Assembly (NCBI GenBank): GCA_028292285.1
Contig: JAQGMP010000318.1
Location: forward strand, 1 to 32,748
Direction of reading: 5' to 3'
Source: Variovorax sp.
GTDB taxonomy: Bacteria; Pseudomonadota; Gammaproteobacteria; Burkholderiales; Burkholderiaceae_C
DNA length: 32,748 bases
Below, one piece after another: positions 1-9,754 of this stretch; the stretch's first letter is position 1; each line of letters opens with the position of its first letter. The notes below the pieces were generated by a model. It saw only the letters and a list, made by a program, of their open reading frames with translations, made no database searches and had not been told where the DNA came from. Made by a program: the position numbers and the translations under genes.

Positions 1-385
1 GAACAGACGAACAGTCAGCGCAAGCGCTTTCCGTTCGTTCGGGTCCCGCCGTCATTGGCGGAGGCAACGCGCAGCGCATGGCGACATTGCCAGCGATACG
101 CGTTCCAGAGCGAGCAACTTCCATGCCTCCGATCCGATAGGACCTTTGACTTTCTCGGCGCCTGCGACGCACCGGAAGCAGTCATGGCCCACTGGCCGCT
201 GGACCACGCTGCGCCAACCTGGCGTGCTGGCCCTTCTTTGGTGCGAAACCGAAGCCGCAACGCCGACGTGGAAATGGCCCTGGGCCGATGACCGTGTTTG
301 GCTGCGAATGGGTGAGCAAAAATGCTCCGTGCCTGGTTCGCGGTTGCATCCAACCGGCCGTGTCTATGGCGAACAAGGCCGCTAC

Positions 386-436
386 TGGTAAACCATGATC
401 CGCGAATTGGTGAACCACTTTTAGACTGGTTTACCA
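386..436. promoter_or_regulatory. Three tandem TGGTNNACCA palindromic operators (386-395 TGGTAAACCA, 408-417 TGGTGAACCA, 427-436 TGGTTTACCA), probable GntR/UxuR-type autoregulatory region
   Basis: Read directly from sequence; centre-to-centre spacing 22 and 19 bp; last copy ends 2 bp before the ATG at 439; matches the core of the E. coli UxuR/ExuR operator (TTGGTATACCAA). Confidence 0.8.
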
Positions 437-438
437 AT

Positions 439-1170
439 ATGACGTCAAGCACCGCCTCTGCTCTTGTGCCGGTCGCCGAGCCGGAGACCGACCGCACCTA
501 TCAACGGCTGGCGGCGCGCATCGCCGGCCTCATCAGTGAGGGCGAGTTCAGGCTGGGCGACCGACTCCCCTCGGAACGCGCGCTGGCCGATCGCTTCAAC
601 GTAAGCCGAACGCTGGTGCGCGAGGCGATCATCGTGCTGGAGATACAGGGTGCCGTCGAGGTGCGCGGCGGCTCCGGCATCTACATCTGCGCATCTGCGC
701 CGGGCGCCGCGGCGTCCGCCTCCGCCTATACGCTGTCGCGGGGTCCGGGGCCCTTCGAACTGCTGCGCGCACGTTGCTTGATCGAATCCGAAATTGCCGG
801 CGTCGCAGCCGAGAACCGCAAGGACAGCGACATAGACCGCATCTATGCCGCACTTGCCGCGATGCGCGAGCACATGCAGGACAAGGCGGCCAACGAAGCG
901 GCCGATCGTCTCTTTCACCTGCGCATTGCCGAGTCCACCGGCAACAGCGTGCTGCTGCAGATGGTGACGGCGCTGTGGGACCACACTCGAGCGCCGATCT
1001 GGTCGCAGATGGAGGCGCACTTTCACACGCCCGAACTGCGCCGCGCCTCACAAGACGACCATCAGCTCGTGTTCAACGCGCTGCTCGAACGCGACCCGGC
1101 AGCAGCCCGCGCCGCCATGCGCGGCCACATCCAACGCGTGATCGGCGAGTTTGCACAGGCCTGGCGCTGA
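439..1170 (+). CDS. GntR family (FadR/UxuR-like) transcriptional regulator
   Basis: N-terminal wHTH 'IAGLISEGEFRLGDRLPSERALADRFNVSRTLVREAIIVLEIQGAVEVRGGSGIYI' and FCD-type C-terminal domain; ATG at 439 is preferred over the ORF start at 322. Confidence 0.9.
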   Translation: MTSSTASALVPVAEPETDRTYQRLAARIAGLISEGEFRLGDRLPSERALADRFNVSRTLVREAIIVLEIQGAVEVRGGSGIYICASAPGAAASASAYTLSRGPGPFELLRARCLIESEIAGVAAENRKDSDIDRIYAALAAMREHMQDKAANEAADRLFHLRIAESTGNSVLLQMVTALWDHTRAPIWSQMEAHFHTPELRRASQDDHQLVFNALLERDPAAARAAMRGHIQRVIGEFAQAWR

Positions 1171-1250
1171 GCAACCGCCCCGGCGCGCCGACGGCCACCT
1201 TTTCCCCCCTCTGCCCGGCTCCGGGCGATCACTAGAACTGGAGACTGAAG

Positions 1251-2081
1251 ATGACCATGACGAAGACCCTGCTTGCCGCCCTCTTGGCCGCGGCATTTGT
1301 CGCCCAGGCAGCGGCACAGACAGTGCCGCTGCCCGCGCCCGGCACGAGCGCGCGCATCGACGCGATCAAGAAGTCGGGCGTTCTGCGCGCGGCCGTGCTG
1401 TCGAACCCGCCCTGGCTGATCGAGAACACTACAAGCTCGGGCGACGCCTGGGCGGGCCCAGCGTGGCTGCTGGCCAACGAGATGGCCAGGCAACTGGGCG
1501 TGAAGCTGCAGGCGGTGCCGGTTTCGCACGAGACCAAGGTGCCGGTGCTGGCCTCGAACCAGGCCGACATGACGATCTCGCCGCTGTCTGTGACGCCCGA
1601 GCGTCTGAAGGTGGTCGACTTCGTGACCTACTCGCGCACCGCGCTGTGCGTGTTCGGCCGCGCCGACAACCCGAAGGTGGCCAACGCCAAATCGATCGAC
1701 GAGTTCAACGACCCGAACATCACGGTCGCGTACTTCACGGGCGGCGGCGAAGAGAACTGGGTCAAGAAGCGGTTTCCCAACGCGAAGCTGCGCGGCGTGT
1801 CCACCGCCGGCACCGCGGCACCGGTGGAAGAGATCATGGCCAGGCGCGCCGACGTGACGCCCATCAACCGCGTGCCATGGCAGGCGCTCAACCGCAAGGT
1901 CAAGGGCCTGAAGGTGCTGCCCGAAGGCAACAACTGCCAGGATTCGGCCGAAATGGCCACGCCCATCGGCCTGGCCATCGACAAGAACCAGCCCGAATAC
2001 CTGAACTGGCTCAAGGCGGTGAACGACCAGATGAAACCCAAGCTCGACGCGGACGAGGCCCGCATCATCAACGCAATGTGA
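1251..2081 (+). CDS. ABC transporter substrate-binding protein, family 3 (polar amino acid type)
   Basis: Signal peptide 'MTKTLLAALLAAAFVAQAAAQ'; 'DAIKKSGVLRAAVLSNPPW', 'ADMTISPLSVTPERLKVVDFVTYSR' typical of SBP_bac_3. Confidence 0.9.
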   Translation: MTMTKTLLAALLAAAFVAQAAAQTVPLPAPGTSARIDAIKKSGVLRAAVLSNPPWLIENTTSSGDAWAGPAWLLANEMARQLGVKLQAVPVSHETKVPVLASNQADMTISPLSVTPERLKVVDFVTYSRTALCVFGRADNPKVANAKSIDEFNDPNITVAYFTGGGEENWVKKRFPNAKLRGVSTAGTAAPVEEIMARRADVTPINRVPWQALNRKVKGLKVLPEGNNCQDSAEMATPIGLAIDKNQPEYLNWLKAVNDQMKPKLDADEARIINAM

Positions 2082-2111
2082 GCTCGGCGCCGCCTGGCGC
2101 CTTGCGAGTGC

Positions 2112-2777
2112 ATGGATCTGGACTTCTCTCCCCTGCTCGACAGCTGGCAGTATCTGCTCGGCGGGCTGGGCATCACGCTGCTGCTGTCGGCGCTTACTGC
2201 CGTCGGCGCACTGGTGCTCGGCACGGCGCTGGGCCTGGGCCGCGTCTACGGCTCGGTCTGGCTGCGCGTTCCCATCGTGTTCTACATCGACACCCAGCGC
2301 GCCATTCCCGTGCTGGTGGTGCTGGTGTGGTTCTATTTCGCGGTGCCCATCCTCACGGGCATCAGCTTTCATCCGTTCTGGGCCGCGCTGATGGCGCTGA
2401 CGCTGCACATCGCGGCCTATGTGGCCGAGATCGTGCGCGCCGGCATCGAATCGATCCGGCCGGGGCAGGTGCGCGCCGCGCTCGCGCTGGGCATGTCACG
2501 CGCACAGATCGTGCGCAAGGTGGTGCTGCCGCAGGCGCTGGTGCGCATGCTGCCGGCCTTCGGCTCGGTGCTGTCGATCACAATCAAGGACACGGCCATC
2601 GCCACGGTGATTGCAGTGCCAGAGCTGATGAAGCGCGCCGAGACCATCGCGGGCCAGAGCTACAGGCCTATCGAGGTTTTCACGGTGGTGATGATGATCT
2701 ACTTCATCGTGCTGTTCCCCGGCACGCGGTTGATCGACGCGCTCTACAAGCGCGTGGCGCACCTGGGGAGGTCGTGA
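2112..2777 (+). CDS. Amino-acid-type ABC transporter permease (HisMQ/GlnP family)
   Basis: 'VAEIVRAGIESIRPGQVRAALALGMSRAQIVRKVVLPQALVRMLPAFGS' EAA-loop motif; multiple TM segments. Confidence 0.93.
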   Translation: MDLDFSPLLDSWQYLLGGLGITLLLSALTAVGALVLGTALGLGRVYGSVWLRVPIVFYIDTQRAIPVLVVLVWFYFAVPILTGISFHPFWAALMALTLHIAAYVAEIVRAGIESIRPGQVRAALALGMSRAQIVRKVVLPQALVRMLPAFGSVLSITIKDTAIATVIAVPELMKRAETIAGQSYRPIEVFTVVMMIYFIVLFPGTRLIDALYKRVAHLGRS

Positions 2778-3436
2778 TGAACCTGGACTGGAACATCATC
2801 TGGGACCACCGCTCGGAACTGCTGCATGGCGCGATGCTGACCGTGCTGCTCACTGTTCTGACCATGGCGGTGGCGGTGCCCGCGGGCATCGTGCTGGCGC
2901 TGATGCGGCTTTCCGGATCGCGGGCTTTGTCCGGCGCGAGCCAGGTCTTCGTGGAGTTCTTTCGCAACCTGCCGCTGATCCTGGTCGTGTACTGGGCGTT
3001 CTACGTGATGCCGGTGTTGCTGCACATCGAGTTCTCGGCCTTCACCACGGGGCTGGTGGCGCTGTGCCTGAATGTGTCGGCCTACAACGCAGAGACCTTC
3101 CGCGCCGGCATCAACTCGATCCGCAAGGGCCAGGCCGAAGCGGCCATCGCCGTGGGCATGAGCCGCTGGCAGGCCATGCGCAAGGTGGTGATTCCGCAAG
3201 CCTGGCGGCGCGTGCTGCCGGTGCTGGCGAGCACCTGGGTGTCGCTGTTCAAGGACACCTCGCTGGTGTCGGTGATTGCGGTGGGCGAACTCGCGCACGT
3301 GGCGCTGCAGATCCGCTCGTCGAGCTTTCGCGTGCTGGAGATGCTCACGGCCATGGCCGCCATCTACTGGCTCATGGGCTACCCGCAGGCCAAGCTGGTT
3401 GACTGGATACAGAAGAAATTCGAGGTCAGGGAATGA
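2777..3436 (+). CDS. Amino-acid-type ABC transporter permease (second subunit)
   Basis: '[28 protein letters not shown]...[43 protein letters not shown]'; ATG overlaps the previous stop; occupies only the 3' part of the 1151-3436 ORF. Confidence 0.92.
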   Translation: MNLDWNIIWDHRSELLHGAMLTVLLTVLTMAVAVPAGIVLALMRLSGSRALSGASQVFVEFFRNLPLILVVYWAFYVMPVLLHIEFSAFTTGLVALCLNVSAYNAETFRAGINSIRKGQAEAAIAVGMSRWQAMRKVVIPQAWRRVLPVLASTWVSLFKDTSLVSVIAVGELAHVALQIRSSSFRVLEMLTAMAAIYWLMGYPQAKLVDWIQKKFEVRE

Positions 3437-4200
3437 TGAGCGAACGCAAATCGGCAGGCCAGGCGCCAGTCGTCGTGTACGACAACGTGCGCAAGCTGTA
3501 TGGCGACTTCGTGGCGCTCGACGGCATCACGGTGCAGGTCAACAAGGGCGAGGTCATGTGCCTCATCGGCCCTTCGGGCTCGGGCAAGTCGACGCTGCTG
3601 CGCTGCACGAACGCACTCGAAACCATCGACGGCGGCCGTGTGCTGATCGACGGCGTGCCACTTCCCACCGACGAGCGCGCGGCGCGCAAGGTCCGCCGGC
3701 GCATGGGCATGGTGTTCCAGAACTTCGAGCTCTTTCCGCACAAGAACGCGCTGGACAACGTGGCCATGGGCCCCGTCACCGTGCTCGGCATGAGCGTGGA
3801 AAAGGCGCGCGAGCGGGCCATGAAGCTGCTTGAGAAGGTCGGGCTGGTGAGCAAGGCGATGAACTTTCCCAGCGGCCTGTCGGGCGGCCAGCAGCAGCGA
3901 GTGGCCATTGCCCGCGCGCTGGCAATGGAGCCCGAGGTGATGCTGTTCGACGAGCCCACCTCCGCACTCGACCCAGAGACCATCGGCGAAGTGCTCAACG
4001 TGATGAAGCGCCTGGCCGATGAAGGCATGACCATGGTTGTGGTGACGCACGAGATGGCCTTCGCGCGCAGCGTGGCCGACTGGGTCGTGGTGTTCGACCA
4101 CGGCAAGGTCGTCGAGCAGGGGCCGCCCCGGCAGATCTTCGAAGCGCCGCATGCCGAGCGCACGCGCGACTTTCTGGGTCATCTCGGCTGGCAAGGCTAG
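3433..4200 (+). CDS. Amino-acid-type ABC transporter ATP-binding protein (GlnQ-like)
   Basis: Walker A 'GPSGSGKST', signature '[15 protein letters not shown]', Walker B '[14 protein letters not shown]'. Confidence 0.96.
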   Translation: MMSERKSAGQAPVVVYDNVRKLYGDFVALDGITVQVNKGEVMCLIGPSGSGKSTLLRCTNALETIDGGRVLIDGVPLPTDERAARKVRRRMGMVFQNFELFPHKNALDNVAMGPVTVLGMSVEKARERAMKLLEKVGLVSKAMNFPSGLSGGQQQRVAIARALAMEPEVMLFDEPTSALDPETIGEVLNVMKRLADEGMTMVVVTHEMAFARSVADWVVVFDHGKVVEQGPPRQIFEAPHAERTRDFLGHLGWQG

Positions 4201-4233
4201 TCAATCCCACCCTCGTTCCTGAACCGCAACCTC

Positions 4234-5445
4234 ATGAAAATCACCAACGCCCGCATCATCGTCTGCAGCCCGGGACGCAACTTTGTCACCCTGAAGATCG
4301 AGACCGACGAGGGCCTCACCGGCATCGGCGACGCCACCCTCAACGGCCGCGAGCTCTCAGTGGCGGCCTACCTCACCGAACACGTCATCCCCTGCCTTAT
4401 CGGACGCGACGCGCACCAGATCGAAGACATCTGGCAGTACCTGTACAGGGGCGCCTACTGGCGCCGCGGTCCGGTCACGATGACCGCGATTGCGGCGGTT
4501 GACACCGCGCTGTGGGATCTCAAGGCAAAGGCTGCGGACATGCCGCTGTACCAGTTGCTCGGCGGCAAGAGCCGCACCGGCGTGATGGTCTATGGCCACG
4601 CCAATGGCCGCGACATCGAGGAGACGGTGGACGAGGTGCTGCGCTACAAGGAAGAAGGTTACCTGGCCATCCGCGCGCAAAGCGGCGTGCCCGGCCTGGA
4701 GAAGGTCTACGGTGTAGGGGGCGGAACCATGTTCTACGAGCCGGCCGATGCCGACCTGCCGGGCGAGCACGACTGGTCCACGTCCAAATACCTGGAACAC
4801 ACGCCGAAACTGTTCGAGGCCGTGCGCCATGCCGTCGGGCCCGAGGTGCACCTGCTGCACGATGTGCACCACCGGCTCACGCCCATCGAGGCCGCGCGGC
4901 TGGGCAAGGCGCTGGAGCCTTGCCGCATGTTCTGGATCGAGGACGCCACGCCGGCCGAGAACCAGGAGGCGTTCAAGCTCATCCGCCAGCACACCACCAC
5001 GCCGCTGGCCGTGGGCGAAATCTTCAACAGCATCTGGGATTGCAAGGACCTCATCCAGAACCAGCTGATCGACTTCATCCGCACCACAGTGGTCCACGCG
5101 GGCGGCATCACGCAGCTGCGCCGCATTGCCGACCTCGCCTCGCTCTACCAGGTGCGCACGGGCTGCCACGGCGCCACCGACCTGTCGCCTGTGTGCATGG
5201 GCGCGGCGCTGCACTTCGACCTGTGGGTGCCCAACTTCGGCGTCCAGGAGTACATGCGCCACACGGACGAGACCGACGCGGTGTTCCCGCACTCGTACAC
5301 CTTCGCGAACGGCATGCTGCATCCTGGAGAGGCACCCGGTCATGGCGTGGACATCGACGAGACGCTGGCCGCGAAGTACCCCTACCAGCGAGCCTACCTG
5401 CCGGTGAACCGGCTCCAGCACGACGGCACGCTCTGGAACTGGTAA
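4234..5445 (+). CDS. Mannonate dehydratase-family protein (ManD/RspA-like, enolase superfamily)
   Basis: '[47 protein letters not shown]', '[13 protein letters not shown]', '[13 protein letters not shown]', '[14 protein letters not shown]' typical of ManD family. Confidence 0.92.
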   Translation: MKITNARIIVCSPGRNFVTLKIETDEGLTGIGDATLNGRELSVAAYLTEHVIPCLIGRDAHQIEDIWQYLYRGAYWRRGPVTMTAIAAVDTALWDLKAKAADMPLYQLLGGKSRTGVMVYGHANGRDIEETVDEVLRYKEEGYLAIRAQSGVPGLEKVYGVGGGTMFYEPADADLPGEHDWSTSKYLEHTPKLFEAVRHAVGPEVHLLHDVHHRLTPIEAARLGKALEPCRMFWIEDATPAENQEAFKLIRQHTTTPLAVGEIFNSIWDCKDLIQNQLIDFIRTTVVHAGGITQLRRIADLASLYQVRTGCHGATDLSPVCMGAALHFDLWVPNFGVQEYMRHTDETDAVFPHSYTFANGMLHPGEAPGHGVDIDETLAAKYPYQRAYLPVNRLQHDGTLWNW

Positions 5446-5447
5446 CC

Positions 5448-6941
5448 ATGGCGCACCTGCGTACCGACGCCCTGCCCCGACTGCCTTCGGACGTCGCCCG
5501 GCCACTGTACCCCCGCGAGGCGCTGCAGGCCGGCATCGTCCACCTGGGGGTGGGCGCTTTTCACCGCGCGCACATCGCGGTCGTCAACGAAGCCGCACTG
5601 CACGCGAGCGGCGATCTGCGCTGGGGCACTGTTGGCGTATCGCTGCGCGCCGCTGACACACGCAACGCCCTGCGGCCCCAGGCCGGGCTCTACACGCTGG
5701 CACTGCGCGACGCGGGCGAAGATGGAAGAGCACGCGAGTCTTTGCAGGTCATCGGCAACCTGCTCGATGTGCTCGTCGCCCCCGAAGACCCGCACGCCGT
5801 GCTCGAACGCATCGCACATCCGGACACGCGCATCGTGAGCCTCACGATCACGGAAAAGGGCTACCACCACAACGCCGCCACCGGCGCGCTGCGTCTGGAC
5901 GATGCCGACATCGCGCACGACCTTGCGCACCCCGGTGCGCCGCGCACCATGCCCGGCTTCGTTGTGCATGCGATGAACCTGCGCCGCAACCGGGGGCTGG
6001 CGCCCGTCACGCTGCTGTCCTGCGACAACCTGCCGGCCAACGGGGACACGTTGCGCGGCGTCGTGGGCGCTTTCGCAGAGCAGGTGGACGCCGGCCTGCA
6101 CGACTGGATCGAGACGGCGTGCACCTTTCCGAATTCGATGGTCGACCGCATTGTGCCGCGCACCACGGATGCGGACCGCGCGCGCATCTCGGGGCGGCTG
6201 GGCGTGGAAGATGCGTGGCCCGTGGTCGGCGAGCCCTTTCTCGAATGGGTGGTGCAAGACCGCTTCGCGAACGGCCGCCCCGAATGGAGTGTCGGCGGGG
6301 CGCGCTTCGTCGAACACGCCGAGCCTTTCGAGCGGCTGAAGCTGCGCATGGTCAACGGGAGTCATTCTGCGCTGGCCTATCTCGGCGCAATGGCCGGGTT
6401 GCGCACGGTCGACCGCGCAATGGCGCAGCCTGCGCTGCGCGCCTACGTGGACGCCCTGATGCGCGAAGAAATCGCGCCGACGCTGCCTGAGATGCGGGGC
6501 ATCGACCTCGACGGCTATCGGGCGCGTCTGTTGCAACGCTTTTCGAACCCCGCCTTGCAGCACCAGACGAAACAGATCGCGATGGACGGTTCGCAGAAGT
6601 TGCCGCAGCGACTGCTCGGAACGGTGCGCGACCGGCTGCGGGCCGGTCAGTCCATTGACCGGCTCGCGCTGGCAGTCGCCGCATGGGTCCACTACCTGCG
6701 CGGCACCGATGAAACAGGCGCCTCCCACGAGATCCAGGACCCGTTGTCGGCCGCGTTGGCCGAGCGGCTGGCGCAGGCGAACGCGGCAGGCTCCGTACAC
6801 GACCGCGTCGCGCTTTTCACCGGCTTTGCGCCGGTCTTCGGTGAGTTGGGCGGCGAGACGCGCTTCGTGGCTGCGGTGGCCCGCCATGTGGGCCGTCTCG
6901 AAGCAGCTGGCGTGCTGGCTACATTGGCAGGAAGCGCCTAG
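5448..6941 (+). CDS. Mannitol dehydrogenase family / fructuronate reductase-like (UxuB-like) oxidoreductase
   Basis: 'GIVHLGVGAFHRAHIAVVNEAAL', 'VTLLSCDNLPANGDTLRGVV', 'FPNSMVDRIVPRTT', 'KLRMVNGSHSALAYLG'; ATG 2 bp after the previous stop. Confidence 0.93.
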   Translation: MAHLRTDALPRLPSDVARPLYPREALQAGIVHLGVGAFHRAHIAVVNEAALHASGDLRWGTVGVSLRAADTRNALRPQAGLYTLALRDAGEDGRARESLQVIGNLLDVLVAPEDPHAVLERIAHPDTRIVSLTITEKGYHHNAATGALRLDDADIAHDLAHPGAPRTMPGFVVHAMNLRRNRGLAPVTLLSCDNLPANGDTLRGVVGAFAEQVDAGLHDWIETACTFPNSMVDRIVPRTTDADRARISGRLGVEDAWPVVGEPFLEWVVQDRFANGRPEWSVGGARFVEHAEPFERLKLRMVNGSHSALAYLGAMAGLRTVDRAMAQPALRAYVDALMREEIAPTLPEMRGIDLDGYRARLLQRFSNPALQHQTKQIAMDGSQKLPQRLLGTVRDRLRAGQSIDRLALAVAAWVHYLRGTDETGASHEIQDPLSAALAERLAQANAAGSVHDRVALFTGFAPVFGELGGETRFVAAVARHVGRLEAAGVLATLAGSA

Positions 6942-7190
6942 TTTTACTGTGTCACAAGCGGAGCCTTGCGTTTGCGCGCAGGCAGCATGGACACCAAAGA
7001 AGCGCTTGAGCAAAACTGTGGCGATAAGCAGTCGTAACATCGTGAAGATCGGCTCGCGATGGCCCCCGGGCCACACGATGAGACGCCACTCCTGAGCGCA
7101 GCTTGCTTTCATTGCGCTGTTGCAACGCCTGCTTGAAAAACATCCAAATGCCGACATGCCTGCGGTCTGACCCACGGCATAAGTTGGGCG

Positions 7191-7715
7191 ATGAACATTC
7201 CAACCGCACAACCCGCCGCCGCGAGCCAAGAATATATTGAGTTTGCACAGGAGGTGTTTCAGCTCGCACGGGCAGGCGACGCGCTGACACTTTCGCGTCT
7301 GCTCCAAAAAGGATTGCCGCCGAACATGAGTAATCACAAGGGCGACACACTCCTGATGCTTGCTGCCTATCACGGTCAAGTCGAGGCAACGAAGGTGTTG
7401 CTCGAGGCTGGCGCCGAACCGGACCGCTATAACGACATGGCGCAGACGCCTCTCGGCGGGGCTGCCTTCAAAGGGTATCAAGGTATTGTTGAACTTTTGC
7501 TCTCTCATGGAGCCCAGGCGGGATTCGCACCACCCGGCGGTAAAACGCCACTGATGTTCGCGGCTATGTTCAACCGGCTCGAGATCGTCAAAGCTTTGCT
7601 GGCACAGGGGATCGACGTGCATGCGACAAGCTCGGACGGTCTGTCCGCACTGGATCTCGCTCAAAGCATGGGCGCCGCCGATACGGCCGCTTACTTGGAA
7701 ACTCGCAGGCTCTAA
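7191..7715 (+). CDS. Ankyrin repeat protein
   Basis: Several repeats: 'KGDTLLMLAAYHGQVEATKVLLEAGAEPD', 'AQTPLGGAAFKGYQGIVELLLSHGAQ', 'GKTPLMFAAMFNRLEIVKALLAQGIDV'. Confidence 0.93.
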   Translation: MNIPTAQPAAASQEYIEFAQEVFQLARAGDALTLSRLLQKGLPPNMSNHKGDTLLMLAAYHGQVEATKVLLEAGAEPDRYNDMAQTPLGGAAFKGYQGIVELLLSHGAQAGFAPPGGKTPLMFAAMFNRLEIVKALLAQGIDVHATSSDGLSALDLAQSMGAADTAAYLETRRL

Positions 7716-7819
7716 CGGCGTAACGGAACAGCTGTGGTCCGAGTGATCTACGATTTATCGCTTCTCGATTTTTGATGCGGGACAAAGCACATGCGAGCGG
7801 AAGGCAACTTGCCGTGCTG

Positions 7820-8010
7820 CGCGGCTGCTGCGGCACCTGGCACGCGGAAAAGTGTGCAACTTCAATCCGTGCGACCGAGGCCATCCGGGGGACGCTGCCC
7901 ACCAAGTCGTCAACCTTCAGGGTCGGCACGATGCTGCCGGAACCTGGGCCGCCATGCGCGGTGTAGCTCGGAGGCGACCTTGATCGACATGGGCGACCCG
8001 GCGGCTGCAT
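7820..8010 (-). pseudogene. Possible remnant of an asparaginase-family N-terminus
   Basis: Minus-strand translation 'TAHGGPGSGSIVPTLKVDDLVGSVPRMASVARIEVAHF' resembles 'TGGTIAG...VPxLxxDDLVxxVPxLAxVAxIE'; no full-length frame follows. Confidence 0.4.
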
Positions 8011-8229
8011 CGTGAAGACCGGATAAGCACCTGCCGGGGTGGAGATAGTTCAGTGCAGCACTCGCGGCGGTCGGGTTAGTGAGGGAGGCGGGCCTTCGAA
8101 CATGTCGCTGCCTGAGTCCAGGGCGATGAACGCGCGCCAGACCGTGACGGCGGTCGGGGAAATTCTCGGTTCGGAGAGTGCGCGAGGCAGCAAGGTTGCC
8201 CGGATGACGGACGGCGATGCGTGCCGTAG

Positions 8230-8721
8230 CTAGCCGCTGGCCAGGAGATCGCGTGCAGAAACCACAAGCCCATCGGAATCTCCGTAGACAAAATGGCCAG
8301 GTAAGAAGCGCCCGTCCCCAAAGCGCACCTCCCTTCCTGCAGTACCTGTGCCCGTGCTGCCGCCGCGCCCTGGAACCGCGTTCAAGGCGAACACCGCGAT
8401 GTCCATGCGCCCCAACGCGTCGACGTCGCGCACTGCACCATGGATCACGATGCCGGTCCAGCCATTCTGCACCGCACGGTGCGCCATCTTGTCGCCCAGG
8501 ATCGCGACCCGGCGTGAGCCACCGCCGTTCACCACCAGCACCCCGCCATCGCCCTGCTGCCCGAGCACGCTCCGGATGAGCGCCGCATCTTCGAACGTCT
8601 CGACCGTTGCAATGCGGCCAGTCAGCCATGGCCTGCCGCCGAAGCTGACGAGCGGCACATGACAGACCTGCGCGGCATCGCCATGCAGATCGCAAAGGTC
8701 TGCGGTTTTGAAAGGGGCCAT
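8230..8721 (-). CDS. RraA-like family protein (HMG/CHA aldolase-type)
   Basis: 'MAPFKTADLCDLHGDAAQVCHVPLVSFGGRPWLTGRIATVETFEDAALIRSVL...GVLVVNGGGSRRVAILGDKMAHRAVQNGWTGIVIHGAVRDVDAL'; ATG at 8721. Confidence 0.88.
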   Translation of the reverse strand: MAPFKTADLCDLHGDAAQVCHVPLVSFGGRPWLTGRIATVETFEDAALIRSVLGQQGDGGVLVVNGGGSRRVAILGDKMAHRAVQNGWTGIVIHGAVRDVDALGRMDIAVFALNAVPGRGGSTGTGTAGREVRFGDGRFLPGHFVYGDSDGLVVSARDLLASG

Positions 8722-8744
8722 GATCGGTCGCGGCTCGAATGCGC

Positions 8745-9728
8745 TCAGTCGAGCTTGGCGCCTGACTGCTTCACCAGTTTCTGGTGCTTGACCAGCTCTG
8801 TCTGAAAGAACGCAGGCGCTGCATCGGGCCCGATGTTCAGCAGCATGAGCCCCTGGCCCGTGATCGCATTCTGCGCCTCGGGCGATCCGAGCGCGGTGCG
8901 CATGGCGGCGAAGTCGGCATCGACAATGTTCTTCGGCAGCCCGGCAGGTCCGACCAGCGCGATCCACGCGTCGAAGCTGTACTTGGGCACGCCGGCTTCG
9001 GCCATCGTCGGCACATCGGGCAGCGCGGCGGAGCGGGTGGTCGTCGACACCCCCAGAGCGCGCAGCGAACCCGCCTTGACCTGCGGCGCGACCTGCGACA
9101 CCGAGACGAAAGCCAGTTGCACCTGACCTCCGATCAGGTCAGTGATGAGCGGGCCGGTACCGCGGTAGGGCACGTGCTTCATGTCGATGGCGGTTTCGCT
9201 GACCAAGAGCTCCCCCGCGAGGTGCAGGGTGCTGCCGTTGCCGGCCGAACCATAGTTGAGCGTCCCCGGGTGCGCCCTGGCGTAGTCGAGCAGTTCTCTC
9301 ACCGTCTTGACGGGCAGCGCCGCATTCACCACCAGCACCAGGGGCACGGTGGCGAGCACGGCGATAGGCGTGATGTCTTTCAGGCTGTCGTACGGCACCG
9401 TCTTGTAGATGCCGGGGTTGATGACGTGGTTCGATGAAACCATGCCCAGGGTTGAGCCGTCTTTGGGCGCCTTCACGATTTGTGCGGTGCCCGGAATGCC
9501 GCCGGCGCCGACGAGGTTCTCCACCACGATCGGATGCCCGGTGGCGCGGCCGAAGCCCGGCGCGAGCGAGCGCGCCACAGCGTCGACGGTCGAGCCCGCA
9601 GCCAGCGGGATGACCATGCGGATGGGTTTGTCGGATGGTGCCAGTTGCGCCGACGCAGCGAACGCCACGCTGCAAGATGCAGCCCCCAGCATCCACGCAA
9701 GTGCCCGCTTTGATGTGTTCGATTTCAT
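8745..9728 (-). CDS. Bug/TctC-family tripartite tricarboxylate transporter substrate-binding protein
   Basis: Signal peptide then 'KPIRMVIPLAAGSTVDAVARSLAPGFGRATGHPIVVENLVGAGGIPGT...'; ATG at 9728. Confidence 0.94.
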   Translation of the reverse strand: MKSNTSKRALAWMLGAASCSVAFAASAQLAPSDKPIRMVIPLAAGSTVDAVARSLAPGFGRATGHPIVVENLVGAGGIPGTAQIVKAPKDGSTLGMVSSNHVINPGIYKTVPYDSLKDITPIAVLATVPLVLVVNAALPVKTVRELLDYARAHPGTLNYGSAGNGSTLHLAGELLVSETAIDMKHVPYRGTGPLITDLIGGQVQLAFVSVSQVAPQVKAGSLRALGVSTTTRSAALPDVPTMAEAGVPKYSFDAWIALVGPAGLPKNIVDADFAAMRTALGSPEAQNAITGQGLMLLNIGPDAAPAFFQTELVKHQKLVKQSGAKLD

Positions 9729-9754
9729 ATGGTGTGCCTCCGATGAGTAGTTGT

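Noticed and set aside
15-497. 160-aa minus-strand ORF at the window start
   Set aside because: No recognisable family; overlaps the operator array and regulator start; likely non-coding.
1213-1226. GCCCGG-CT-CCGGGC inverted repeat upstream of the SBP gene
   Set aside because: Very short GC stem with tiny loop and no T-tract; expected by chance in such GC-rich DNA.
1062-2408. 448-aa minus-strand ORF opposite the ABC SBP/permease
   Set aside because: His/Arg/Gln-rich low-complexity translation without recognisable domains; GC-rich shadow of genes on the other strand.
1151-2776. 5' part of the 761-aa plus ORF 1151-3436
   Set aside because: Overlaps real SBP and permease genes in another frame; only the segment from 2777 is a convincing permease.
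5394-7664. 756-aa minus-strand ORF
   Set aside because: Runs antisense through the uxuB-like and ankyrin genes, no recognisable motifs; shadow ORF.
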